A stretch of 64,000 nt of DNA, taken from Alphaproteobacteria bacterium. GTDB taxonomy: Bacteria > Pseudomonadota > Alphaproteobacteria > Rhodobacterales > Rhodobacteraceae. Shown here piece by piece: positions 14,784-23,523 of the stretch. The first letter of the stretch is position 1, and every line of letters begins with the position of its first letter. The translations under genes were made by a program, and so were the position numbers. The notes beneath the pieces were generated by a model, which saw nothing but the letters and a program-made list of their open reading frames with translations, did not search any database and was not told the origin of the DNA. The stretch spans positions 1 through 64,000 of the forward strand of contig JAUIIJ010000014.1 of assembly GCA_030431825.1 (NCBI GenBank), read 5' to 3'.

Positions 14784-16352
14784 TCAGGCTGCCAAGGCCG
14801 CGCTGACCTTTTGCAGCGAATTGAGGGTGGAGTTGCGGATGTTGGTTTTGACAAAACCGTTGTTGTCGACCGCCTTGAAGAAGTCTGAATCCAGAACGCC
14901 CCTGTATGTTTCCACAATCTGCATCGCATTGTGCTTCAGCGCGTCGCGGGTTTCCGTGTCCTGCGCGTCGGCCATATCCTGCAAAGCCTGTTCCAGGCTC
15001 GTGTCGATACCCGAGATATAGTCGAACAGGACCGAGGATTTGGAAGAGACTTCTTCCATACCGTCAAGGCCCCTTGTCGCATCGTCGATTGCCGATTTCA
15101 GCTCTTCGATATCCTTCTTCATTCCAAGCCGCGTTTCGATCCAGGCCACTCGGAGTTTGACAAGCCCCTCTGGCGAAAGGTCCGCGGCCTCTTGCGCCGC
15201 CGCAGTGGTCTGCATGGTTGCTGCCTGCTTGAGCAGCTCGGCAGTCTTGGCTGCCGCTGTCAACGCGCTGGCATAGTTGCCCTGCGCCGCCTGATCCTTG
15301 GCGAAATCAAAGCTGCGGTTGATTGCAGCGAGGTCGCCGCGCTTGTCGGTCATTGCCTTGTCGACGACCGGTTGCAGACGCGCCAGAAAAGCTTCCCATT
15401 TCACGGCGTCGCCATCGTCACCTGTGGTTGCCGTCTTGGTCTTGTTGACGGCCGCTTCGATTTTCCCAAGCAGAGCGTCTGCCGCCTCGTGATTGCGCGC
15501 CTTGATGGTCTGAGCGGCGGTTGACAGCGCGGTCATCAGTTTGCCTTTCGCAGGTTCCGCGATATCGGCAATGCTCTGTTGCAGAGCTTTGGCGCGGGTG
15601 GCGAGGGCTTGGAAATCCGGTTGAGGTGAGGCGGGGTCCTGTCCTTCTTCCGGGACCTGCTCTGCTTCTGCGCGCTGGCGCAACCTGGCGACGGCGTTTT
15701 CCAGCGCGGTAATCGTCTTGTCCGCCTGCTCGAACGCAGAGGATTTTATCTGAGCGACCGCGCCGGTCATCGCCTTCTTCAGTTTTTCAGCGGCATCGTC
15801 GCTGGCCGCCGCGATATCGGGTTGCAGGGCTTTCAATCGCGCCGCCAGTGCGGCTGCGTCCATTGGGGGGGCGTCGCTCTCTTCGGGGGCATCCTCTTGC
15901 GCATCTTCAGAAATGTCATCCTGTGCTGGCGCGGCTTCGGTCGGCTCTTCGCTCGTGGCCTGGTCTTGCGGCGTTTCTTCCATCGTCGGATCGTCTGGCA
16001 AATCCTCGACATCGCTCTCCAGGGCGTTGCCGTCGGCGTCGAGGATCACCACGTTGACCAAGGTCTTCTGGGTCTTCAGGTATTTCTTGATCGTCTTGGC
16101 CATCTGCGGGACGGTGCGTTCGCAGGTCATTTCCATGACACGTCCCCTGAGTTCAAATGTTCCGAAGGCGACCTTCTTGCCGGTGCCTTCCTTGCGTGCA
16201 AGCTTGCCGAGCATCGCGGGCGCCTTGCGGCGATCGATCATGAGCGTGTGTTCATTTTGTGATCCAGGGCAGAACGCAAAGCTCAGAGGTTTCTTTTTGC
16301 CAAGCTTCACCATCTTCTTGAGCTCGGCGCCTTCGAGTTTGAGATCGGCCAT
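14784..16352 (-). CDS. T6SS-linked acidic helical-repeat protein of unknown function
   Basis: This 522-residue protein diverges from tssA. Residues 1-105 form a compact basic domain (KMVKLGKKKPLSFAFCPGS, MIDRRKAPAMLGKL). Residues 115-170 are a very acidic, Ala/Pro-rich linker. The rest is helical repeats of about 60-75 residues: AALAARLKALQPDIA...AVAQI, FQALATRAKALQQSIADI...AAQTI, and FLARLQPVVDKAM...ASALTAAAKTAELL, followed by LRVAWIETRLGMKKDIEEL. Such repeats recur in long uncharacterised proteobacterial proteins. No signal peptide, membrane helix or enzyme motif is seen. The ATG at 16352 is preferred over one 33 bp earlier. With no other candidate cargo in the island it could be an effector, a scaffold or a regulator; no function is claimed. 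Confidence 0.75.
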   Translation of the reverse strand: MADLKLEGAELKKMVKLGKKKPLSFAFCPGSQNEHTLMIDRRKAPAMLGKLARKEGTGKKVAFGTFELRGRVMEMTCERTVPQMAKTIKKYLKTQKTLVNVVILDADGNALESDVEDLPDDPTMEETPQDQATSEEPTEAAPAQDDISEDAQEDAPEESDAPPMDAAALAARLKALQPDIAAASDDAAEKLKKAMTGAVAQIKSSAFEQADKTITALENAVARLRQRAEAEQVPEEGQDPASPQPDFQALATRAKALQQSIADIAEPAKGKLMTALSTAAQTIKARNHEAADALLGKIEAAVNKTKTATTGDDGDAVKWEAFLARLQPVVDKAMTDKRGDLAAINRSFDFAKDQAAQGNYASALTAAAKTAELLKQAATMQTTAAAQEAADLSPEGLVKLRVAWIETRLGMKKDIEELKSAIDDATRGLDGMEEVSSKSSVLFDYISGIDTSLEQALQDMADAQDTETRDALKHNAMQIVETYRGVLDSDFFKAVDNNGFVKTNIRNSTLNSLQKVSAALAA

Positions 16353-16529
16353 AATGTCGGACCCTCTATACGTGTGGAAATTCAATTGACTTTAAGAAGA
16401 TGATAAGGCTGACTTGGGGTCAACAAAAAATGTTTTTCTGTTGTGTGAACTGCATTACAGCAGTCACGACCGGGAATTGGTTCAAGTGTAGTCGCGGCCG
16501 GGGTTTTGGCCGCTTCGAAGGGAGACACC

Positions 16530-17579
16530 ATGGACCCGGTAGTCCTTTTACAATCCAAGGGTGAAAATGCGCCGAGCGGTGCGAATCTCGAATACGAGAT
16601 GGTGTTTACCGAGATGGAGCTTGCCGCCCAACCGGTTGAAGAGCAGCAGGTCGGCGATGCGATTGCCGAGGGTCACGGGCCCGATTACCGGGAAGTCATC
16701 AAAAAGGCACTCGACGTGCTCGGACAGAGCCACGACCTGCGTGCCGGCGTGTTCCTTGCGGATGCGATCCTGAATGTCGAGGGGCTGCGAGGCTATGCCG
16801 ATGCGACCACCGTGTTGCGCGGCCACCTGGAAGACTACTGGGACAGTTGCCACCCCGAGCTTGACGAGGATGACGGCAACGACCCGACGATGCGGATCAA
16901 TGCGATCCAGGGGCTTTGCGGCCAACCCGACGGCATGGCGGGGCCGTCGCCGGCGTATCGTTCGCTGCGCCGCGCGCCATTGACCCGGAGCCGCGGGTTT
17001 GGCCTGTTCTCGATGCGTGACATCGAAATGTCCGAGGGGCAGGTTGCCGTGCCCGAGGGCGAGACCGGGCCGGACACCGCAACGATTGCTGCCGCATTCC
17101 AGGACACCGATGACGAGGTGCTGTCGGAAACACTGACCGCGCTGCAGACGGCCTCGGAAAATGTCCGGGCGATTTCTGCGGTGTTTGACGAAAAGACCCC
17201 GGGTCAGGGCCCTGAACTCATGCCGCTGGTCAAGCTTTTGGACCTGATGGCGCGCCGGGTCGGAGAGTATGCCTCTTCGGCGGACCCTGCGGATACTGCA
17301 GAAGAGCGCGCGCCGGTTGACCCGGATACCACGGCAACGGATGCGGCCCCCGCCGCGCCGGCGCAGGCGGTGGGGGCGATCAACTCTCGTACCGACGTGA
17401 TAAATGCTCTGGAGCGGATCGTCGGCTATTATCGCCAGAAAGAACCCTCCAGCCCGGTTCCGATCCTTCTGGAGCGCGCCAAGCGGCTGGTCAATGCCGA
17501 TTTCCTGACGATCATCCGCGATATTGCCCCCGGCGAATTCGACTCTGTCAAAAACCTTGGCGGAATAGACGATGATTAG
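16530..17579 (+). CDS. tssA: T6SS baseplate/cap protein TssA (ImpA)
   Basis: This 349-residue protein has an ImpA_N domain at about residues 10-130: GPDYREVIKKALDVLGQSHDLRAGVFLADAILNVEGLRGYADATTVLRGHLEDYWDSCHP in pattern, of which the core DLRAG and YWDSCHPELDEDDGNDP are diagnostic. A low-complexity linker leads to a C-terminal helical domain (INSRTDVINALERIVGYYRQKEPSSPVPILLERAKRL in type). TssA organises baseplate and tail polymerisation. The ATG at 16530 follows GAAGGGAGA. It opens the main plus-strand T6SS operon, divergent from the repeat protein. Confidence 0.93.
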   Translation: MDPVVLLQSKGENAPSGANLEYEMVFTEMELAAQPVEEQQVGDAIAEGHGPDYREVIKKALDVLGQSHDLRAGVFLADAILNVEGLRGYADATTVLRGHLEDYWDSCHPELDEDDGNDPTMRINAIQGLCGQPDGMAGPSPAYRSLRRAPLTRSRGFGLFSMRDIEMSEGQVAVPEGETGPDTATIAAAFQDTDDEVLSETLTALQTASENVRAISAVFDEKTPGQGPELMPLVKLLDLMARRVGEYASSADPADTAEERAPVDPDTTATDAAPAAPAQAVGAINSRTDVINALERIVGYYRQKEPSSPVPILLERAKRLVNADFLTIIRDIAPGEFDSVKNLGGIDDD

Positions 17580-17666
17580 CCTGCATTAACTTTTGATTAA
17601 CCCATTGGCGGCCTCTTTCGGGTCAGCCGCGAAACATGACGAAACAGGGATACCAAGGAGCACGAA

Positions 17667-18179
17667 ATGGCGGATAGTTCACAGAAATTCATAGCGCGGA
17701 ATCGCGCGCCACGGGTTCAGATAGAATATGATGTCGAGCTTTACGGTGCGGAGAAAAAGGTACAGCTGCCCTTTGTGATGGGCGTGATGAGCGATCTTGC
17801 CGGCAAGTCCGAAGCGCCGCAGCCCGCCGTTGCAGACCGCAAGTTTCTCGAGATCGACGTCGACAATTTCGACGACCGGATGAAATCGATGAAGCCGCGC
17901 GCCGCGTTTACGGTGCCGAACACATTGACCGGCGAGGGAAACCTCGCGGTGGATATCACCTTTGAGAGCATGGACGATTTCTCGCCCGCAGCGATCGCCG
18001 CCAAGGTCGAACCGCTTCGCGAGTTGCTCGAGGCGCGCACGCAGTTGTCCAACCTGATGACCTACATGGACGGCAAGACCGGCGCCGAGGACCTGATCAG
18101 CAAGATCATCAGCGACCCCGCATTGTTGAAAACACTGGCCGCGCAGCCTGCGCCCAAGGCTGAAAGCGACGAGGAATAG
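17667..18179 (+). CDS. tssB: T6SS contractile sheath small subunit TssB (VipA/ImpB)
   Basis: This 170-residue protein has the full VipA pattern: SQKFIARNRAPRVQIEYDVE, LPFVMGVMSDLAG, RKFLEIDVDNFDDRM, LTGEGNLAVD, and PLRELLEARTQLSNLMTYMDGK. AAGGAG precedes the ATG. It pairs with TssC encoded nine bases later to build the cytoplasmic sheath. The first 157 residues recur, about three-quarters identical by eye, as the N-terminal domain of the fusion protein encoded at 28149-31760. Confidence 0.97.
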   Translation: MADSSQKFIARNRAPRVQIEYDVELYGAEKKVQLPFVMGVMSDLAGKSEAPQPAVADRKFLEIDVDNFDDRMKSMKPRAAFTVPNTLTGEGNLAVDITFESMDDFSPAAIAAKVEPLRELLEARTQLSNLMTYMDGKTGAEDLISKIISDPALLKTLAAQPAPKAESDEE

Positions 18180-18188
18180 GAGACACAC

Positions 18189-19685
18189 ATGGCTGAAGAA
18201 CAAGCCCAGGCAGAGGCCGGCGGTGAAGCCACCGCATTTGGTTCATCGGAATTCGAGGCGCTGCTGCAAAAGGAATTCCGCCCGAAATCCGATCAGGCCA
18301 AGACCGCCGTTGAAACCGCCGTCAAGACACTCGCCCAGCAGGCGCTCGAGAATGCGAACCTGATTTCCGACGACGCGCTGCGCTCGATCGAGGGCATCGT
18401 TGCCGAACTCGACAAGAAGCTGACCGAGCAGATCAACCTGATCCTGCATCACGAAGAATTCCAGCAGATGGAAAGCGCGTGGCGGGGGCTGCATTACCTG
18501 GTGAACAACACCGAAACCGACGAGATGTTGAAAATCCGGGTGATGAACATCTCGAAAAAGGACATGCACAAGACCCTGCGCAAGTTCAAGGGAACCGCGT
18601 GGGACCAGTCCCCGATCTTCAAGAAGCTGTACGAAGAGGAATTCGGTCAGTTCGGTGGCGAGCCTTATGGCACGCTGGTGGCGGATTACCATTTCGACCA
18701 CAGCCCGCCGGATGTGGAACTGCTCGGGGAAATGTCCAAGATTGCTGCCGCTGCGCATGCGCCGTTGATCACCGGTGCCCAGCCGAGCCTGTTCCAGATG
18801 GACAGCTGGGGCGAGTTGGCCAATCCCCGCGATCTGACCAAGATCTTCCAGACGCCGGAATACGCTTCGTGGCGCAGCCTGCGCGAGAGCGAGGATTCCA
18901 AGTATGTCGGCCTGGCGATGCCCCGCTTTCTGGGACGTTTGCCATACGGTGCGAAAACCGACCCGGTCGAAGCCTTTGCCTTTGAAGAAGACACCGACGG
19001 CGCGGACAGCAGCAAGTATGGCTGGGTCAACGCGGCTTACGGCATGGCGGTCAATATCAACCGGTCGTTCAAGACCTATGGCTGGTGCTCGCGCATTCGC
19101 GGCGTCGAAAGCGGCGGCGCGCTTGAAAACCTGCCCAGCCACACATTCCCCACCGATGATGGCGGGGTGGATCAGAAATGTCCGACCGAGATCGCGATCA
19201 GCGACCGGCGAGAGGCTGAACTGGCCAAGAATGGCATGATGCCGCTGATTCACCGCAAGAATTCCGACATCGCGGCCTTTATCGGGGCGCAGTCGCTGCA
19301 CAAGCCGGCGGAATATGACGATCCGGACGCGACCGCGAACGCCAATCTCGCGGCGCGGCTGCCCTATCTCTTCGCGACCTGCCGGTTCGCACATTACATG
19401 AAGTGCATGGTTCGCGACAAGATCGGTTCGTTCAAGAGCCGCAATGCCATGGAAGTCTGGCTCCAGGACTGGGTGAGCCAGTACGTGGACACCAACGCAG
19501 AAGTTTCTTCGGAAGCGGTCAAGGCGCGCAAACCACTCGCCGCCGCAGAGGTCGTTGTCGAAGAAGTAGAGGGCAATCCCGGCTATTATTCGTCGAAATT
19601 CTTCCTGCGCCCTCACTATCAGTTGGAGGGGCTGACCGTGTCCCTGCGCCTGGTATCCAAATTGCCTTCGGAGAAAGGAGCGTGA
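18189..19685 (+). CDS. tssC: T6SS contractile sheath large subunit TssC (VipB/ImpC)
   Basis: This 498-residue protein is of normal length and carries the TssC signatures: HHEEFQQMESAWRGLHYLV, the WDQSPIFKKLYEEEFGQFGGEPYG type block, LMPRFLGRLPYG-like AMPRFLGRLPYGAKT, and the C-terminal YYSSKFFLRPHYQLEGL. The N-terminal acidic/helical segment is where ClpV normally binds. It is immediately downstream of tssB and starts with a good GGAGA RBS at 18179-18183. It forms the main sheath with TssB. Confidence 0.97.
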   Translation: MAEEQAQAEAGGEATAFGSSEFEALLQKEFRPKSDQAKTAVETAVKTLAQQALENANLISDDALRSIEGIVAELDKKLTEQINLILHHEEFQQMESAWRGLHYLVNNTETDEMLKIRVMNISKKDMHKTLRKFKGTAWDQSPIFKKLYEEEFGQFGGEPYGTLVADYHFDHSPPDVELLGEMSKIAAAAHAPLITGAQPSLFQMDSWGELANPRDLTKIFQTPEYASWRSLRESEDSKYVGLAMPRFLGRLPYGAKTDPVEAFAFEEDTDGADSSKYGWVNAAYGMAVNINRSFKTYGWCSRIRGVESGGALENLPSHTFPTDDGGVDQKCPTEIAISDRREAELAKNGMMPLIHRKNSDIAAFIGAQSLHKPAEYDDPDATANANLAARLPYLFATCRFAHYMKCMVRDKIGSFKSRNAMEVWLQDWVSQYVDTNAEVSSEAVKARKPLAAAEVVVEEVEGNPGYYSSKFFLRPHYQLEGLTVSLRLVSKLPSEKGA

Positions 19686-19753
19686 TTACGGCTTCAGGAA
19701 GGCACCCCTCCCCAAGAAAAGGCGCATTGCGCCACATTGTGAAAGGATAACCA

Positions 19754-20254
19754 ATGGAAAACGCATTTGTAGAAATCACTGGTGCCCCCGGCGAAAGCTT
19801 GGACAGCAACCATCCGGAATGGATTCCCCTCAAATCGGTGTCGTTCAATGTCGAACGCACCCTGGACATGTCCGATCTGGGCACCACCCAGCGTGGCTAT
19901 GCCAACGCCAACTTCGGGAAAATCAGCCTGACATCGGAACTTAGCCTGGCATCGCCCAAGCTCATGTTGTCGGTCGCCAACGGCACAGTGCGCGACAAGA
20001 CGGTTATCCATCTCTGCCGCTCGGGTCAGGACGGCAAGACCGGTATGGAACCCTATCTCATCTTCACGCTCACCCATTCGGTGATCGACAAGTATGAAGT
20101 GACAGGCGGGGAAGAGCAGATCCCGGAAGAAAGCTGGGAACTGGCCTATCGGACCATCAAGGTCGACTACAAGCAAGCCGATCCAGAAACCGGAGCACTG
20201 AACAAGGGTAAATCCGATTTTGCCTGGAACGTCATGAAGAGCGAAATGATCTGA
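19754..20254 (+). CDS. hcp: T6SS inner tube protein Hcp (TssD)
   Basis: This 166-residue protein is the hexameric tube subunit. It is recognised by FVEITGAPGESLDSNHPEWIPL in outline, the SELSLASPKLMLSVANG segment and WELAYRTIKVDYKQ near the C-terminus. GAAAGGAT precedes the ATG. A strong hairpin after the stop (20267-20295) suggests that many transcripts end here, which would let hcp be made in excess over the baseplate genes downstream. Confidence 0.96.
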   Translation: MENAFVEITGAPGESLDSNHPEWIPLKSVSFNVERTLDMSDLGTTQRGYANANFGKISLTSELSLASPKLMLSVANGTVRDKTVIHLCRSGQDGKTGMEPYLIFTLTHSVIDKYEVTGGEEQIPEESWELAYRTIKVDYKQADPETGALNKGKSDFAWNVMKSEMI

Positions 20255-20266
20255 TCGTTTCCACGG

Positions 20267-20312
20267 CATGCCCGACCGGATCACGGTCGGGCATGTTCAT
20301 TTGATATTTTTC
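20267..20312 (+). terminator. Strong hairpin after hcp, terminator or attenuator
   Basis: CATGCCCGACCG (20267-20278) and CGGTCGGGCATG (20284-20295) form a perfect 12-bp stem with a five-base loop, followed by a T-rich stretch ending in ATTTTT (20307-20312). The T-run begins about 11 bases after the stem, so termination may be partial. The tagJ start is at 20329, inside the same gene cluster and direction. Confidence 0.7.
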
Positions 20313-20328
20313 ACCCGGAATCCTTTGT

Positions 20329-21150
20329 ATGACATCCGAAGAACTTCTGAAATCAGGCGATCCCAAGGCGGCACTCGCAGCCTTGCAGAACGATGTGAGG
20401 GCAAACCCGGCCGATCCAAAGCTCCGGATCTTTCTGTTTCAGCTTCTTTGCGTTCTCGGCGATTGGAAACGCGCCATCACCCAGCTCAAGCTGAGCGCCG
20501 AGATGGACGGGACGGCCACGATGATGGCCCAGACCTACCGCGAGGCGATCATCTGCGAGGTCTATCGCGAAAAGGTATTCGCCGGCGAAAAAGAGCCGTT
20601 GATTTTCGGCGAACCGGCGGAATGGCTGGCGCTGCTGATCGAGGCGCAGAAACTGCTGGCCGCCGGCAAACCCGGAGAGGCCGCGGCGTTGCGCGCCCGT
20701 GCCTTCGATGCGGCGCCTGCCTGTGCCGGAGTTATTGACGGGCAGGAATTTCAGTGGATTGCCGATGCGGATATGCGCCTGGGTCCGGTGCTCGAGATCA
20801 TCGTGAACGGACGCTATTTCTGGCTGCCCTTCAGCTCGGTCGCGTCGCTGTCGATGGAGGCACCCAGCGATCTGCGCGATGCGGTCTGGACCGCGGCAAC
20901 GCTTGGTTTGCGCAACGGTGGCGAGGTCGCCGCCCTGATCCCGACCCGTTATGCTGGCACCACCGATGGCGACGACGCCGCCAATATTCTGGCGCGGGCG
21001 ACCACGTGGTCGGACGCGGGGGGCGAGACATTTGTCGGTGCGGGCCAGCGACTGTTTGCGACCGATCAGGGCGATGTTGCGTTGATGGATGTCCGCAGCC
21101 TCGTCATGGAGGGCGCTCCGACTGCCGTGCGCGCATCCGACGATGGCTGA
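20329..21150 (+). CDS. tagJ: T6SS accessory protein TagJ (ImpE)
   Basis: This 273-residue protein has an N-terminal TPR-like part (EELLKSGDPKAALAALQNDVRANPADPKLR; FLFQLLCVLGDWKRAITQL) and the C-terminal ImpE domain (GRYFWLPFSSVASLSMEAPSDLRDAVW; ALIPTRYAGT). TagJ binds the sheath small subunit and modulates ClpV-driven sheath recycling. It overlaps tssE by eight bases. Presence of tagJ places the cluster with the imp-type systems of rhizobia and Pseudomonas H1. Confidence 0.93.
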   Translation: MTSEELLKSGDPKAALAALQNDVRANPADPKLRIFLFQLLCVLGDWKRAITQLKLSAEMDGTATMMAQTYREAIICEVYREKVFAGEKEPLIFGEPAEWLALLIEAQKLLAAGKPGEAAALRARAFDAAPACAGVIDGQEFQWIADADMRLGPVLEIIVNGRYFWLPFSSVASLSMEAPSDLRDAVWTAATLGLRNGGEVAALIPTRYAGTTDGDDAANILARATTWSDAGGETFVGAGQRLFATDQGDVALMDVRSLVMEGAPTAVRASDDG

Positions 21151-21640
21151 CAAGACCCTTGCCGAACGCTTGCAACCGTCATTGCTGGACCGGTTGACCG
21201 ACAACGAACCCGGTAATCCCAAGGAGACCAGGGACTCGCGGGTGATCGACATCTCGCGCCTGCGCGACATCATCCAGCGCGACCTGTCCTGGTTGCTCAA
21301 CACCACCAATACCGAAAGTTCGTTTGACGCGGCAGCCCTGCCCAATGTCGCGCGAAGTGTCGTGAACTATGGCCTGCGCGAGGTGTCGGGCGAGTTTTCG
21401 ACAGCAGAACGGGCCGAGCGGATACGCCGCTCCATCGAGCGGGCAATCGCGGTTTACGAACCTCGCATCATAGACGGTACGGTAGAGGTTACGCTCAATC
21501 CGGACGACACCGGAACGGACACGACCGTCGCGCTTATCATCAGGGCGGACATGTGGGCGCAGCCCATGCCGCTCGAACTGTACCTGCGCAGTCAGGTGGA
21601 CGTCACGACCGGTGAAATCTCCGTGGACGGGGGCAGCTAG
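21143..21640 (+). CDS. tssE: T6SS baseplate protein TssE (gp25-like)
   Basis: This 165-residue protein has the lysozyme-like GPW/gp25 domain: LRDIIQRDLSWLLNTTN, VARSVVNYGLREVSG, IERAIAVYEPRI and the C-terminal PMPLELYLRSQVDVTTGEI. TssE is the conserved wedge component that joins sheath and baseplate. The start lies inside the end of tagJ, indicating coupled translation. Confidence 0.95.
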   Translation: MADKTLAERLQPSLLDRLTDNEPGNPKETRDSRVIDISRLRDIIQRDLSWLLNTTNTESSFDAAALPNVARSVVNYGLREVSGEFSTAERAERIRRSIERAIAVYEPRIIDGTVEVTLNPDDTGTDTTVALIIRADMWAQPMPLELYLRSQVDVTTGEISVDGGS

Positions 21641-21645
21641 CCGTC

Positions 21646-23523
21646 ATGGATACACGCCTGATGAAGCATTACGAGAGCGAGCTGATCTTCCTGCGTGACA
21701 TGGGCGCCGAGTTTGCGGCGGCCTATCCCAAAATCGCCAGCCGGCTGGGCATGGAGGGGGTCGAGGTGCTCGATCCCTATGTCGAGCGGCTTCTGGAGGG
21801 GGTCGCGTTTCTCTCGGCGCGCGTGCAACTCGAGCTTGAGCTTCAATATCCGAGTTTTACCAGCAACCTGCTTGAGATCGTCTATCCGCATTACCTCGCG
21901 CCGACGCCTTCGATGATGATCGCCGCTTTCGAACCGGACACCTCCAATTCCGCGGTCAAGAGCGGCTATGTCCTGCCCCGTCATACCTCGTTGCGCAGCC
22001 GGTTGATGGAGGGCGAGAGCACACCGTGCGAATTCCGCACTGCCGCAGAGATGACGATGTGGCCGATCCGGATCAGCGAGGCGGAATATATCGACGGGCG
22101 GGGGGAACTGGTGGCCGCAGGCGTTGCCGGGCAGGCCGAGGCGCGCGCCGCCATTCGGCTCAGGCTCAGCCGTGCCGATGGCGGCCCGATCGCCGAGATG
22201 CCGATGGACGATCTGACCCTGTTTCTTGACAGCAGTGCCGGCAACAGTTGGGCGTTGCTTGAATTGCTGTCGACGCAGGTCAGCGCGCTTTGCGGTCGCT
22301 CCACCGACCGGCGGGCCGACTGGGCGGAACCGCTGGCGCGGGGTGCGGTGGTGAACCGGGGCTTTGATCAGGACGAAGCCCTGCTTCCGACGCCACGCCG
22401 TTCTTTTGACGGGTATCGGTTGTTGCAGGAGTATTTCGCGATGCCCGAGCGGTTCCTGTTCGTCGAACTGCAGGGGCTGCAACCTGCGCTTGCCCGCGCC
22501 ACCGGGCCGGATGTCGATATCTACATCCTGCTTCGGGAGGGGCGCAGCGAGGTGGCGCCGATGGTTGTTGCCGAGGCCTTTACCCCCAACGCGGTGCCCG
22601 CCATCAACCTGTTCCCGAAACGTTGCGACCGGGTGCATGTGCTTGCCAGCGATACCGAGCAGCATGTCATCCCCAGCCGCACGGCGGCGCTGGACTTTGA
22701 AATTCACTCACTTCAGAGCGTCACCGGCATCAGCAGTGCCGGTGGTGACGACGTCGTGTTCCGCCCGTTCTATTCCTCGACCGATTTTACCGCCGCGGGT
22801 GAAACCCACCCGGCCTATTACACGATTCACCGCCGTATGCGACAGCGCTCGGAAAAAGAGCGGCTGCGGGGCGTGCGCACATCCTATCTTGGTTCCGAGG
22901 TTTTTGTGACGCTGGTTGACCGCGCGCAAACGCCCTATCCGGCCAACCTCGATCAACTTGCAGTGCAGGCCATGTGCTCGAACCGCGACCTGCCGCTCTT
23001 GCTGGCGACCGGCGATACCGATGTGTTCCGCATGCCCGAGGGCGGCCCGGTCAAATCGATCCGCCTGCCTGTCTCACCGACACGCCCGCACCCGACGCTG
23101 GCGCAGGGGGATACCGCGTGGCGGCTCATCAGTCACCTGAGTCTCAACTACCTGTCGATCGCCGACGCCGGCAAGGGGGACTCGGCGGCGGCTTTGCGCG
23201 AACTGGTCGGTCTCTATGCGCCGCTGGGCGATCGGGTCACCGAAAAGCAGCTGGAAGGCATCGTTTCGGTTTCCAGCCGGCCCATCGTGCGCCGGATGAG
23301 CGACGAGATTCTGTCTACGGCGGTGCGCGGCGTCGAGGTCACGATCGGCATCGACGAGAGCTTTTTCGAGGGCACGAGCGCCTATGTCCTCGGCGCGGTG
23401 CTGGAACGGTTCATGCGCCGATACACAACGATCAACAGTTTTACCGAAACCGTATTGAAAACGCAGACACGCGGAGAAATTGCCAGATGGCGACCGGAAA
23501 CCGGACTGGGCCGGATGATTTGA
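21646..23523 (+). CDS. tssF: T6SS baseplate protein TssF (ImpG/VasA)
   Basis: This 625-residue protein matches TssF in length and motifs: LMKHYESELIFLRDMGAEFAAAYPKIA at the start, YVERLLEGVAFLSARVQLELE, the LLEIVYPHYLAPTPSM block, and SRPIVRRM near the C-terminus. It forms the (TssF)2-TssG wedge of the baseplate. It begins five bases after tssE and overlaps tssG by 37 bases. Confidence 0.97.
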   Translation: MDTRLMKHYESELIFLRDMGAEFAAAYPKIASRLGMEGVEVLDPYVERLLEGVAFLSARVQLELELQYPSFTSNLLEIVYPHYLAPTPSMMIAAFEPDTSNSAVKSGYVLPRHTSLRSRLMEGESTPCEFRTAAEMTMWPIRISEAEYIDGRGELVAAGVAGQAEARAAIRLRLSRADGGPIAEMPMDDLTLFLDSSAGNSWALLELLSTQVSALCGRSTDRRADWAEPLARGAVVNRGFDQDEALLPTPRRSFDGYRLLQEYFAMPERFLFVELQGLQPALARATGPDVDIYILLREGRSEVAPMVVAEAFTPNAVPAINLFPKRCDRVHVLASDTEQHVIPSRTAALDFEIHSLQSVTGISSAGGDDVVFRPFYSSTDFTAAGETHPAYYTIHRRMRQRSEKERLRGVRTSYLGSEVFVTLVDRAQTPYPANLDQLAVQAMCSNRDLPLLLATGDTDVFRMPEGGPVKSIRLPVSPTRPHPTLAQGDTAWRLISHLSLNYLSIADAGKGDSAAALRELVGLYAPLGDRVTEKQLEGIVSVSSRPIVRRMSDEILSTAVRGVEVTIGIDESFFEGTSAYVLGAVLERFMRRYTTINSFTETVLKTQTRGEIARWRPETGLGRMI

